Part shown: one piece after another, positions 7,670 to 16,337 of the stretch
How the letters are laid out: every line of letters starts with the position of its first letter
How positions within the stretch are numbered: the stretch's first letter is position 1
Assembly (NCBI GenBank): GCA_002482525.1
Contig: DLGC01000018.1
Location: forward strand, 1-64,000
DNA from: Propionibacteriaceae bacterium UBA7704
GTDB taxonomy: Bacteria; Actinomycetota; Actinomycetes; Propionibacteriales; Propionibacteriaceae
Direction: 5' to 3'
Length of the DNA: 64,000 nucleotides
The notes under the pieces: generated by a model
Told to the model about the DNA's origin: nothing
The model's input: only the letters and a program-made list of their open reading frames with translations
Databases searched by the model: none
Position numbers and translations under genes: made by a program

Positions 7670-8566
7670 TCACATTCCCAGGAACTCGCGCCAGCGGGGT
7701 ACCTCGCGACGGGCCTGCGCAGTTCCGACAGCGAAGGCGGCGGCAAGCTGGTTCACGTTCTTGGTGCCGTTCTCGATCACCATCCGATCAGGCACAAAAA
7801 GATAGGCCTGACCGGCGGCTTCCAGCTCGAACAGTTCGTTGCGGGTGCGGTTGTAGCGCAGATGCCGGGTCTGTACTGCTTCGGCGGCGGCCGGGTACTT
7901 GCGGAAGTAGGCGTCGAACAGCCAGGGCGCTTTGGTGGGGCCTTTCACATAGTCGCGTTCCTGGGTGAGCACCACGAAGAACTTGGTGAATCCGTCGGCC
8001 TTCGCCGCATCCAGGGGGATGCCGCCGGACTCGCCGAGGGCACCATCGATGTAGACGTGGCCGTCCAGCGCCACCGGTGGCATCACCACCGGCATGGTGG
8101 ACGAGGCGCGCACTCGCTTCATGACCGAGGTGAGGGTATCCAGGTCATCCTCGGTCCAATACAGGCTGCGTCCGGTGTCGGCCTCGAAGGTGCCGACGCG
8201 GCGTCGGGCTGGATTCGCCCGGAAGGTCTCGAAGTCGAACGGCAGCGCCTGGTCGGCGCCGGCAGTCCGCTCATAGATGTACTCGGCGTTGAACATGCCT
8301 TTGCCGCGCAGGAACGTTCCCAGATTGCCGAAGTTGGGGTCGGCGGCGAACTCCACGAACGACTTCTTCGCCCGCACCGGGTCGCGGGACAGGTAGTTGA
8401 CCAGGTTCGATGAACCCGCCGAAATGCCCGCCACCCAATCGAAGTAGATCTGTTCGGCCAACAACGTGCGCACCACCGCCGACGTGTAGGCCACCCGCAT
8501 TCCGCCGCCTTCGAAAACCAGCGCAGTATCCGACACATTGGTGGTCAAGGTGGTGGCCTCGGGCAT
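7670..8566 (-). CDS. Patatin-like phospholipase
   Basis: About 298 residues. The patatin catalytic elements are all present: oxyanion loop EGGGMRV (near residue 20), nucleophile S49 in GISAGS, and the dyad aspartate in IDGALGESGGIP. Family members are lipid acyl hydrolases; this is the short bacterial type resembling YjjU. No signal peptide is evident. The ATG at 8566 was chosen over one 11 codons upstream because a strong GAGGAGAGGAC precedes it. It stands alone, between the peptidase and the ABC pair. Confidence 0.9.
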   Translation of the reverse strand: MPEATTLTTNVSDTALVFEGGGMRVAYTSAVVRTLLAEQIYFDWVAGISAGSSNLVNYLSRDPVRAKKSFVEFAADPNFGNLGTFLRGKGMFNAEYIYERTAGADQALPFDFETFRANPARRRVGTFEADTGRSLYWTEDDLDTLTSVMKRVRASSTMPVVMPPVALDGHVYIDGALGESGGIPLDAAKADGFTKFFVVLTQERDYVKGPTKAPWLFDAYFRKYPAAAEAVQTRHLRYNRTRNELFELEAAGQAYLFVPDRMVIENGTKNVNQLAAAFAVGTAQARREVPRWREFLGM

Positions 8567-8636
8567 ACCGGCGTCCTCTCCTCGGGGTGTGGTTTGCACT
8601 CTAGCGACCGCACGGGGCCGCCCGATCTCTGCTCGC

Positions 8637-9431
8637 CTAGCTGCGAGCGCGCAGCCTCTCCAGTCGGAGCCGATGTTGGCCGTCGAAAATCCGTCGGAAG
8701 GCGAATTCCAGTGACAGGAGGCAGCCCATGGCGGTGCTGGCGGCGATCACGAACATGATCACGATCTGGTAGCGCACCGCACTTTCGGGGGAGGCGCCGG
8801 CCAGGATCTGGCCGGTCATCATGCCGGGCAGGCTGACGATGCCCATCACGGCCATCGAGTTCAGGGTGGGGATCATGCCGGCCCGCAGCGCCTCCCGCAA
8901 CGCGGGCAGCGCCGCCTCGCGACGGGTGGCGCCGACGGCGAGCATGCCCTCGATCTGACCCCGGCCGGAATCCAGGTTGGCGATGAACCGATCCACCGAT
9001 AGCGAAACGCCGGTCAGCGAGTTGCCCAGCACCATGCCCAGAATCGGCACCAGATATTGCGGGGCATACCACGGCTGCACGAACAAGACGCCGTTCAGGA
9101 CCAGACCCGACAACAGGAAGGAACTGACCAGGATCGAGACGAAGCTGTCCAGCAGCAGTTTGGGATAGAACCGCTTGGGACGCCGCGACGCCGCCTGGGC
9201 GGCCAGGAAGGTCATCACCAGCCCGATTCCGAGCACCAGCCAGGGGTTCTGCAGGGTGAAGACCCAGCCCAGGATCAGGCCCACCAGCAGCAGCTGCACC
9301 ACCATCCGGACCCCCGCGATGAGGATGTCCTTGCCCAGCCCCAATCGCAGCCACAGCGACATGGCCAACGAGACCAGCAGTAGCCCTGCGGCCAGCGCCA
9401 GTTGCAGATTGCTGATCGGCACCGCGTTCAT
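8637..9431 (-). CDS. ABC transporter permease, FetB/YbbM (UPF0014) family
   Basis: A 264-residue membrane protein with about seven hydrophobic segments and the family-typical stretch VGATRREAALPALREALRAGMIPTLNSMAVMGIVSLPGMMTGQ. In E. coli the FetA-FetB pair exports iron and improves peroxide resistance, so export of iron or a related metal is an inference here. Its start overlaps the end of the upstream ATPase gene by 4 nt (ATGA), showing translational coupling. Confidence 0.88.
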   Translation of the reverse strand: MNAVPISNLQLALAAGLLLVSLAMSLWLRLGLGKDILIAGVRMVVQLLLVGLILGWVFTLQNPWLVLGIGLVMTFLAAQAASRRPKRFYPKLLLDSFVSILVSSFLLSGLVLNGVLFVQPWYAPQYLVPILGMVLGNSLTGVSLSVDRFIANLDSGRGQIEGMLAVGATRREAALPALREALRAGMIPTLNSMAVMGIVSLPGMMTGQILAGASPESAVRYQIVIMFVIAASTAMGCLLSLEFAFRRIFDGQHRLRLERLRARS

Positions 9432-10066
9432 CGCTGGGCTCCGATCGTCAGGCTGGCGGTGCCCATCCGCTCACGTCCACCGGCATCGTGGCCGACCCAG
9501 ATCAGAGCGCGCTCCCCGGCATCGACCCAGTCGATGAGCACCTCTTCGGCTCGGCGAGCAACCGCCGCATCCAGCGCTGAGGTGACCTCGTCGAGCAGCA
9601 GCACGGTGGGATCCAGCATCAAGGCCCGCGCCAGCAGCACCGACTGCAGTTCGCCACCGGACAGGTTCTCGGTCTCAGCGGCGAGCATCGCCGGATCGCG
9701 TCCCAACACGGCCAGCAGGTTCTCGGCGGCATCGGTGGAGTACTCCCGATCGGCGTGGACCGCCAGCGCGAACGGCGCCTGCAGTGCGTCAGCCACCGAG
9801 CCGGACGCCAGCGCCGCAGTTTGCGGCACGTACATCACCTGCGCCCGATACTGCGGCATCGGCCACTCGGCTTGCGGCCGCCCGCGAAACTCACAGCCGC
9901 CGTCGAACTCGTCCAATCCCGCGATGCCTCGCAGTAGCAGACTCTTGCCGGTGCCCGATGCGCCGGCCACCACCAGCCGGTCTCCGGCGGCCAGGTCGAA
10001 GCTCAGCTCAGTCCACAGGGTGCGATCCCCAACTCGGCGCGAAGCGTCCACCACTTTCAGCAGCAC
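9428..10066 (-). CDS. ABC transporter ATP-binding protein, FetA-like
   Basis: A 212-residue ATPase with Walker A GASGTGKS, signature LSGGELQ and Walker B VLLLDEVTSALD, in the canonical order. It lacks a transmembrane domain and pairs with the overlapping FetB-like permease gene. The start is GTG with TAGGGT six bases upstream. It is the first gene of a two-gene operon, divergent from the cNMP-CBS gene. Confidence 0.88.
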   Translation of the reverse strand: MLLKVVDASRRVGDRTLWTELSFDLAAGDRLVVAGASGTGKSLLLRGIAGLDEFDGGCEFRGRPQAEWPMPQYRAQVMYVPQTAALASGSVADALQAPFALAVHADREYSTDAAENLLAVLGRDPAMLAAETENLSGGELQSVLLARALMLDPTVLLLDEVTSALDAAVARRAEEVLIDWVDAGERALIWVGHDAGGRERMGTASLTIGAQR

Positions 10067-10072
10067 GCCTCA

Positions 10073-10078
10073 ACCCTA
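10073..10078 (-). promoter_or_regulatory. -10 element TAGGGT, leaderless ABC operon
   Basis: Minus-strand TAGGGT is separated by 6 nt (TGAGGC) from the GTG at 10066. Confidence 0.45.
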
Positions 10079-10150
10079 AAGCCCCCGTCGGGCAGCCACG
10101 CGCTGCCACAACCGGCAAGATCGTCGGGGCGCCGACGGCGTCGGCGACTA

Positions 10151-10179
10151 TTGACGGGGTATCTGGGGTGGGTCAGACT
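10151..10179 (+). promoter_or_regulatory. Promoter TTGACG-17 nt-CAGACT, leaderless
   Basis: The -35-like TTGACG is at 10151-10156, followed by a 17-nt spacer and the -10-like CAGACT at 10174-10179. Six nucleotides then lead to the ATG at 10186, so the mRNA would begin at or next to the start codon. This is the only leaderless candidate in the window with a good -35. Confidence 0.5.
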
Positions 10180-10185
10180 CTGGCA

Positions 10186-12045
10186 ATGGACGTCGAACTG
10201 CGCGAGATCCACGATTTTCTGAGCAGTCACCCGCCCTACAGCTTGTTGCCGGCGAAGGTGCTGGATGACCTGGTGGGCCGCTTGCACCTGCGCTACTTCC
10301 GACGCGGCACCACCATCATCGAGTTGGGTGCGGCCAACAACTCCTTGTACATCCTTCGCTCCGGAGCAATCGACATCTACCGCGCCGGCAAGGACCTCGT
10401 CGAACGAGCCGATCCGGGCAGCAGCTTCGGCACCTCCTCGGTGCGCAGCCGGCAACCGTCGGCCTACAAGATCGTCGCCATCGAGGACTCCCTGGTGCTG
10501 GTGATGCCCGGCGACGTCTTTCACCGGCTCCTCACCGGTGAGCCGGAGTTCGCCGAGTTCTTCGACACCGGCCAAAAGGACGTGATGAAGCGAGCCGTCG
10601 CCGAACTACAAGGTGACTCCGGCGGACGCACCGTGCTCAAGACCCGTGTCGGCGACCTGGTCAAGCGCGAGCCCATCACAGCCTCCCCGGATCTGACGAT
10701 CCGGCAGGCGGCCAAGATCATGACCGAGCACAAGGTGTCAGCGCTGCTCATCACCGAAGGGAATCGCATTCGCGGCATCCTCACCGACCGCGACCTGCGT
10801 TCCAAGGTGGTGGCCAGCAATGTGTCCCGCGAACAGCCGGTGACCACGATCATGACCACTGATCCGCTCACCATCGCTCCCACGGCATTGGCGGTGGAAG
10901 CCATGCTGGAGATGCTCGGCATCAATGTGCATCACCTTCCGGTTGTGGACGGCGACAAGCTGTTGGGCCTGGTGTCCTCCGGCGACCTGATGCGCCTGGA
11001 GACCGCCAACCCGGTGTTCCTCGTAGGCGACATCGCCAAGCAGGCATCGCCCGAAGGCCTGGCCACGGTCACCGGACGCCTGCCGCTGCTGGTGGCGCAG
11101 TTGATCGAGCAGGACGCCAGCGCCGACGAGATCCATCGCCTGGTTACTGCGGTCAGCGACGCCATCAGTGATCGGCTGCTCAAACTGGCCGAAGCCGAAC
11201 TGGGCCCGCCACCGGTGCCGTACGAATGGTTGGTGCTCGGCTCGCAGGGCCGCTACGAGCACGGACTGGGCAGCGACCAGGACCACGTGCTGCTGTTGGA
11301 TGACGCCGCCACCGCCGAGGATGACGCGTATTTCGCCGCCCTGGCCGAATATGTCACCGCCGGCATGGAGACCTGCGGCTATCCGCGTTGCCCCGGGGAG
11401 GTGATGGCTACCAATCCGCGCTGGCGTCAGACCCTGAAGGCGTGGACCACTGACTTCCATCGCTGGCTCACCGAACCGGAATCCGATGCGGTGCTGCATG
11501 CCCAGATCTTCTTCGACTTCCGGTGCATTCACGGCGGCGGCCAGCGTGCGGAGACGCTTCGCGACACCATCCGTTCGCTGGCGCCGCGCTCGCCACGATT
11601 CCTCGGCCACTTGGCCACCGAGGCCGTCGAGCGACAGCCACCGATCGGCTTCTTCCGGGGTTTCGTGCTGGAACGCAGCGGCAGCCACCGGGCCACTCTC
11701 GATCTGAAATCGGGAGTGCATTGCGTCGTCGAGTTGGTGCGCGTGCTTTCCCTGGCCAACGGCATCGCTGCGGTGAACACGATCGAGCGGCTGCGCGCCG
11801 CCAGCGCTGCGGGCGCATTCAGTGCCGATTCGGAGAATGCCCTGTTGGAGGCCTTCGAGTTCATCACCTACCTGCGGCTGCGTCACCAGGCCCAGCAGGC
11901 CGCCGCCGGCATCACGGCGGACAACTCGGTGAGCCCCGACGACCTGACCGCACTGGAGAAGAAGCATCTGCGCGATGCCTTCGGCATCATCCGGCGAGCC
12001 CAGCAGGGATTCGCGTACCGCTACCAGACCCATTTGATGTCGTAA
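10186..12045 (+). CDS. cNMP-binding / CBS-pair / DUF294 nucleotidyltransferase-like protein
   Basis: A 619-residue signalling protein. Domains in order are a cyclic-nucleotide-binding-like fold (about 15-125), a tandem CBS pair (about 153-272) that usually binds adenosyl ligands, a nucleotidyltransferase domain with motif GSQGRYEHGLGSDQD (about 351-366), and a DUF294 C-terminal helical domain. The GS...R.E...SDQD pattern resembles GlnD-type uridylyltransferases, but activity in this family is unproven. The frame is open far upstream. The ATG at 10186 was chosen because the conserved domain starts there and the promoter abuts it. The stop overlaps the exonuclease start (TAATG). Confidence 0.88.
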   Translation: MDVELREIHDFLSSHPPYSLLPAKVLDDLVGRLHLRYFRRGTTIIELGAANNSLYILRSGAIDIYRAGKDLVERADPGSSFGTSSVRSRQPSAYKIVAIEDSLVLVMPGDVFHRLLTGEPEFAEFFDTGQKDVMKRAVAELQGDSGGRTVLKTRVGDLVKREPITASPDLTIRQAAKIMTEHKVSALLITEGNRIRGILTDRDLRSKVVASNVSREQPVTTIMTTDPLTIAPTALAVEAMLEMLGINVHHLPVVDGDKLLGLVSSGDLMRLETANPVFLVGDIAKQASPEGLATVTGRLPLLVAQLIEQDASADEIHRLVTAVSDAISDRLLKLAEAELGPPPVPYEWLVLGSQGRYEHGLGSDQDHVLLLDDAATAEDDAYFAALAEYVTAGMETCGYPRCPGEVMATNPRWRQTLKAWTTDFHRWLTEPESDAVLHAQIFFDFRCIHGGGQRAETLRDTIRSLAPRSPRFLGHLATEAVERQPPIGFFRGFVLERSGSHRATLDLKSGVHCVVELVRVLSLANGIAAVNTIERLRAASAAGAFSADSENALLEAFEFITYLRLRHQAQQAAAGITADNSVSPDDLTALEKKHLRDAFGIIRRAQQGFAYRYQTHLMS

Positions 12046-12722
12046 TGCTGTTCACCTCCCGAACCTGGCGACAGGTCACCTCCGAGTTGCCTGACGGCCC
12101 GGCGAAACGGTACGTGGTCGACCCGCAACCGAGCATGAAGACTCCCATCGAAGATATTCGGCTACTGGCCACTGATCTGGAGACCACCGGGCTGGACCCG
12201 AGTCGCGATCAGATCTTGAGTATCGGTTTCGTGCCGGTCAACGGGCTGGAGGTCGATCTGTCGGGAGCCGGCCACCTCCTGGTGCGTCCTGACGGTGATG
12301 TGGGCGACAGTGCCACCGTCCACGGCATCACCGATGACGCGCTGGCCACCGCGCTGAGTCCTGGCGAGGCACTGGATGCGTTCTTCACCGCTGCCCACGG
12401 ACGGGTACTGCTGGCCCACCATGCCGCCATCGAGGTGCGCTTCCTGGGTAACGCCTGCCAGCGCATCCATGGTTTCCGGCCGCGGTTTCCGGTCGTGGAC
12501 ACCATGGCGCTGCAGTTCAAGCTACTCAGTCAGGGCTTCGACGACGAGCCGCCCCCCGGAAGCCTGCGGCTCAACGCGGCGCGCAGCCAGTACGGGCTGC
12601 CGCGCTACGCCGCCCACAACGCGCTCACCGATGCCTTGGCCTGCGCAGAGCTGTATCTGGCGCAGGTTGCCGAGTTGCAGCCGTTAGGGGTTCGAACGCT
12701 GAAGCCGCTGCTGAAGTACTGA
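12045..12722 (+). CDS. DnaQ-like 3'-5' exonuclease (DEDDh)
   Basis: A 225-residue exonuclease of the DNA polymerase III epsilon family. ExoI is TDLETTG, the ExoII region holds HHAAIEVRFL, and the ExoIIIepsilon motif is AHNALTDALA, with His and Asp as required for DEDDh catalysis. It lacks the polymerase-binding extension of true DnaQ, so it is probably a stand-alone nuclease or a partner of the preceding protein. Its ATG overlaps the previous stop by 1 nt. Fusion-like pairing of cNMP-CBS-DUF294 proteins with such exonucleases is known in other bacteria, suggesting a shared process, but the function is unknown. Confidence 0.88.
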   Translation: MLFTSRTWRQVTSELPDGPAKRYVVDPQPSMKTPIEDIRLLATDLETTGLDPSRDQILSIGFVPVNGLEVDLSGAGHLLVRPDGDVGDSATVHGITDDALATALSPGEALDAFFTAAHGRVLLAHHAAIEVRFLGNACQRIHGFRPRFPVVDTMALQFKLLSQGFDDEPPPGSLRLNAARSQYGLPRYAAHNALTDALACAELYLAQVAELQPLGVRTLKPLLKY

Positions 12723-12734
12723 GCCGTTCACCGG

Positions 12735-13073
12735 CTACGGCAGCATCGCGATGAAGAGGGCCAATCCCAAGAAGATCGCCACGCCCACCACGTAGATCAT
12801 TCTCGGCGACAGCGGCGTGGGTCCGGCACTTCGGGCGACAAACCGACTGCTCGCAGACGGGGGCGGAAAGGCAGCCGGCACACCTGCCGGCGGCTTCGGT
12901 GCCCGAGTCTTCGGCGGCGCTGGCTCAGCATCTGAGCGGCTTCGCTGCTGCGCTGGCTCAGCAGCCCGGACTGCTGGCGGTGACGGTGGCGCAACCGACG
13001 CAGGCTGGTCGAAGAGCCCGGGAAGATAGGCCTCCCAGGTCAGGCCAGGGTCCCGCTCCGCAGCTTGGTCCAT
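12735..13073 (-). CDS. Hypothetical tail-anchored protein
   Basis: A 112-residue protein I do not recognise. Residues 1-25 are acidic (LTWEAYLPGLFDQ), the middle is rich in Pro, Ala and Ser, and a single hydrophobic helix near residues 92-110 ends the protein. This suggests a C-terminal membrane anchor with the bulk in the cytosol. It converges on the exonuclease, with stops 12 bp apart. A CACAAT hexamer lies 6 nt before the ATG. The Pro/Ala composition and GC-rich antisense frames lower confidence. Confidence 0.6.
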   Translation of the reverse strand: MDQAAERDPGLTWEAYLPGLFDQPASVAPPSPPAVRAAEPAQQRSRSDAEPAPPKTRAPKPPAGVPAAFPPPSASSRFVARSAGPTPLSPRMIYVVGVAIFLGLALFIAMLP

Positions 13074-13120
13074 GCCGCCATTGTGCGGGTATCGGGGCGG
13101 GGTTACCAGTCCCAGTCGGC

Positions 13121-13564
13121 TCAGCGGGTGAAGAACTCCGGATTGTCCTCGATGCGGCGCGGGCGTCCGGCATCGTCAACGGCGACATAGTGGAAAACGC
13201 CGGAGGCCACGAAGGCCTGCTCTTCTTCGTAGCCGTGCACCACCGCGCGCGCCCAGACCTCGAGGGTGATCTCCATCGAGGTGCGACCCACCTTGGTCAG
13301 ATCGGCATAGATGGAGACGGTCTGGCCGACCGATACCGGACGGTGAAACACCACATCGTCGACCGAAACGGTGGCCGAACGACCCTTGGCCACTTCGCCG
13401 GCCATCAGACCCGCGGCGATGTCCATCTGCGACATCAGCCAGCCGCCGAACACGTCACCCCACGGGTTGGTGTCAGCCGGCATGGCCAGGGTCCGCAGCA
13501 CCAACATGCCTCGCGGGTCCCGCCCGGCAGGTAAGCCCGCCGGCGAGATCGGTGCATCACTCAT
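13121..13564 (-). CDS. Acyl-CoA thioesterase, hot-dog fold (YciA family)
   Basis: 147 residues. The motif NPWGDVFGGWLMSQMDIAAG is the hallmark of YciA-type thioesterases. It is followed by VDDVVFHRPVSVGQTVSIYA and the substrate-tunnel strand MEITLEVWAR. These enzymes hydrolyse a range of acyl-CoAs to free acid and CoA. The ATG at 13564 was chosen because AAGGAG lies 6 nt upstream; an in-frame extension of 23 codons lacks family similarity. It is monocistronic. Confidence 0.9.
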   Translation of the reverse strand: MSDAPISPAGLPAGRDPRGMLVLRTLAMPADTNPWGDVFGGWLMSQMDIAAGLMAGEVAKGRSATVSVDDVVFHRPVSVGQTVSIYADLTKVGRTSMEITLEVWARAVVHGYEEEQAFVASGVFHYVAVDDAGRPRRIEDNPEFFTR

Positions 13565-13753
13565 GAGTTCTCCTTTGTCGACCGCGACCCTACCGGGGCG
13601 ATGTTCGCCATCGTTTGAACATCGGATCGGCACCGTTTACTCCAGGCAGGTATTGTGCCGAGGAACCTTCAGAGTCCGGGCCTCACCCGTTCGGATTGCG
13701 CACCCTCACGATTTCGACACCCACGTTTGCTCCACAAACCGGGGAAGGTCCGC

Positions 13754-15124
13754 ATGAGTCGAAGACATCGCTTCATCGCTGTGATCGTCCTGATCGCGCT
13801 GTGGCTGACGCTGCTGCCGTCACCGACGGCCCAGGCGGCGAACCCGCTGACGACGATCAGCCTGTCCGGCCTTCGTACCCGGCTGCTCTATCTGCATGAG
13901 ACCGGCCGAAAGGTCGAAGTCGACCTGGCTCTCAAACAGCTGAAGTCACGGTCGGCCTTCGAGGCCAAGCTGTGGAGATCGTTCCTGCGCGACTGGGATC
14001 AGGCACTGTCGGCCCAACGATTCAGTTACGCCGCGCCGCACGGGCTGCCCAGGAGTGGGCATGCCTTCGTGGTACTCGGTTCGGGCAACTCCGCCGAACT
14101 CACCAGCCGCGCAGCGCTGGCCCAAAAGGCCTTGACTGCCTACCCCACCTCGATGGCGGTGCTGTCGGGCGGAAAAGCCACCGACACCAAAGACAGCGAA
14201 GCCGCCCGACTGCGAAAGAAGCTGGTGGCCGCCGGGATCGACCCGTCCCGACTGCTGCTGGAAGAGAAGTCCTCCAGCACAGTCGGCAATGCGGTGTACT
14301 CGGTGGCGGTGATGAAGGCCCACCGAATCAGCAGCTACACGCTGATCTCGGACGCCTCCCACCTGCGTCGGGCTCGAGTGCTGTTCGAGGCTGCCGAGCT
14401 CCGGGATCAGTACGGCTCGAAGAAGCTGCTGGAGTTGCGCCAACTGGGCAATGTGGCTGTGCCTGATACCGAGGTCAGCAATCCCGCCAGTGTCGCCACC
14501 GCCTCCTACATCACCTCGAACGTGGCCTCGGTGCTGAAGTTGTACGACCGCTATGTCGATCTGTGCAGTTCGCCGCCGGCGCGAGCAAAACTGACCGGAC
14601 TGACCGCGCATCCCCAACGCAAATCCTGGCCCGTCGGCAGCAGGCTGGACCGCAGCCGCCTTTCCGCCACGGCCCGCTTCAATCAAGGCAAGTTGGGCGT
14701 CGCCGACAAGGTGACGGTGACCGGATTCAAGACCCGCAGCACCGGAACCCGACACATCACCGTCACCTACCGCTATCGGTCGGTGACCAAGAAGGCTCGC
14801 TTCACCATCTCGGTGGTGCGGGCCCGAACCAAGGCCACGCTCCAGCCATCGGCCACCAAGGCCCTGCGCAGAAGCACTCGAATCCTGCTCACTGCCCGCT
14901 TCAAGACCGCCACCGGAGTACGCCCCACCGGCCGCGTGCAGTTCCTCCTGAATGGTGAACCGATCAAGACCAGAAGCCTCCGCAAGGCCGATCGCGGGCT
15001 GGTCCGGTACCGCTTCCCGAAGCTGAGCCGGCTGGGCAAAAACCGGCTGACCGTCGTGTACACCGGCAACACCAAGGTCACACCGGTGACCCGGACGGCG
15101 ACGATTCGAGTCGTGCGGCACTGA
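13754..15124 (+). CDS. Secreted DUF218 (YdcF/ElyC/SanA-type) protein with Ig-like tail
   Basis: 456 residues. A Sec signal peptide (residues 1-33, ending PTAQAA) is followed by a DUF218 domain. The domain shows AFVVLGSG, MAVLSGG, the EEKSSSTVGNA segment with its conserved Ser/Thr-rich turn, and LISDASHLRRA. DUF218 proteins are linked to envelope integrity and envelope glycan metabolism. The C-terminal 200 residues form two beta-rich Lys/Arg-rich modules. The last resembles the end of the alkaline phosphatase at 21.6-23.5 kb. The start follows GGGAAGG, and a longer in-frame extension lacks a signal peptide. Confidence 0.82.
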   Translation: MSRRHRFIAVIVLIALWLTLLPSPTAQAANPLTTISLSGLRTRLLYLHETGRKVEVDLALKQLKSRSAFEAKLWRSFLRDWDQALSAQRFSYAAPHGLPRSGHAFVVLGSGNSAELTSRAALAQKALTAYPTSMAVLSGGKATDTKDSEAARLRKKLVAAGIDPSRLLLEEKSSSTVGNAVYSVAVMKAHRISSYTLISDASHLRRARVLFEAAELRDQYGSKKLLELRQLGNVAVPDTEVSNPASVATASYITSNVASVLKLYDRYVDLCSSPPARAKLTGLTAHPQRKSWPVGSRLDRSRLSATARFNQGKLGVADKVTVTGFKTRSTGTRHITVTYRYRSVTKKARFTISVVRARTKATLQPSATKALRRSTRILLTARFKTATGVRPTGRVQFLLNGEPIKTRSLRKADRGLVRYRFPKLSRLGKNRLTVVYTGNTKVTPVTRTATIRVVRH

Positions 15125-15175
15125 TGTCGCGCCGGCAGCTGTGACATGCTGCTCTGCGAGATTCGAAGGAGACCG

Positions 15176-16210
15176 ATGAAACTGCTGTTCCTGGGTGCCG
15201 GAGCCATCGGCACATATGTCGGGGGTTCGCTGGCCGCTGCGGGGCACCGGGTCAGTTTCACCGAGCAGCCCTACACCGCCGAAGTCATCGCCGCCGACGG
15301 CCTTCGCCTGACCCGCTCCGGACGCACCGAGGCCGTCCGCGACGTTCAGATCTACACCGCGGCCGCCGACGCACTCGCCGCTGACGATCACGACGCGGTG
15401 GTTGTGGCGCTGAAGTCGTTCGACACCGAAGCTGCCGTGCGCGGACTGATTGAGACCGGCCTGCCGCTACCGCCAGTGCTGAGTTTGCAGAACGGGGTGG
15501 CCAACGAACCCCTGATCGGCGACCTCCTGGGACCCGAGCAGGTCGTCACCGGCACCGTGACCACCGCCGTCAGCAAGCCCGGTGTGGGCCAGGTCGTCGA
15601 GGAGAAGCTGCGAGGTATCGGCATCGCACTGAACCATCCGCTGGGTGAGCGGTTGGTGGCGGCCCTCAACTCTGCCGGGCTGCAGGCCCAAGGCTTCCCC
15701 GAACCGCGCGCCATGAAATGGTCGAAGCTGCTGACCAACCTCACCGGCAACGCCACCTCCGCGATTCTGGACGAACCGGTCTCGACCCTGTTCGCCGACC
15801 CGGTCAGCTACGACCTGGAGATTCGCGTGCTGCGCGAATGCCTGGCCGTGATGGCGGGACTGGGCCTGGCTCCGGTCGACCTGCCGGGTACCCCGGTGCG
15901 GGCCTTGGCGCTGGCCGCGAGGCGACTACCGCGATTCTTGGCTCAACCGGCGCTCACCAAAGCCCTCGGCAGTGGCCGCGGCGACAAGATGCCGTCCTTC
16001 CACATCGACCTGCATTCGGGTCGCGGCCGCACCGAAGTCAGCTTCCTCAACGGCGCCGTGGCCCACTACGGCGCGCAGGTGGGGGTTGCCACCCCGGTGA
16101 ACGAAGGATTGACCCGCATTCTGGAGGCGCTCAGCGGTGGCGAGATGTCGCTGGACACCTATCGTCACGACCCGGAAGCTCTGGCCGACGCTCTGCTGGG
16201 AACCGCCTGA
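15176..16210 (+). CDS. 2-dehydropantoate 2-reductase (ketopantoate reductase family)
   Basis: A 344-residue ApbA/PanE-family NADPH reductase. The N-terminal dinucleotide motif is GAGAIGTYVGG, LSLQNGVANE lies mid-protein, and KWSKLLTNLTGN contains the family's catalytic Lys. The conserved Glu region lies in the C-terminal helical domain. The classical reaction makes pantoate for coenzyme A, but paralogs with other oxoacid substrates are common, so the panE name is withheld. AAGGAG lies 5-6 nt before the ATG. It is 51 bp downstream of the DUF218 gene. Confidence 0.85.
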   Translation: MKLLFLGAGAIGTYVGGSLAAAGHRVSFTEQPYTAEVIAADGLRLTRSGRTEAVRDVQIYTAAADALAADDHDAVVVALKSFDTEAAVRGLIETGLPLPPVLSLQNGVANEPLIGDLLGPEQVVTGTVTTAVSKPGVGQVVEEKLRGIGIALNHPLGERLVAALNSAGLQAQGFPEPRAMKWSKLLTNLTGNATSAILDEPVSTLFADPVSYDLEIRVLRECLAVMAGLGLAPVDLPGTPVRALALAARRLPRFLAQPALTKALGSGRGDKMPSFHIDLHSGRGRTEVSFLNGAVAHYGAQVGVATPVNEGLTRILEALSGGEMSLDTYRHDPEALADALLGTA

Positions 16211-16337
16211 GCACATCGCCGCCACCCAGCGGGGGCGAGTTCGGTCTGAGTGGTTGACCGCTTGCACCTTCCCGGCGCCACGACGCGCGGGTTAGTGTGA
16301 AGCTCCGCCTGCCCGCCGAGCTGGAGAGGGTGCGTCT

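Noticed and set aside
9784..10185. N-terminal extension of the cNMP-CBS protein
   Set aside because: The frame is open but runs antisense through the ABC ATPase gene. Domain similarity begins at the ATG at 10186, where a promoter also abuts.
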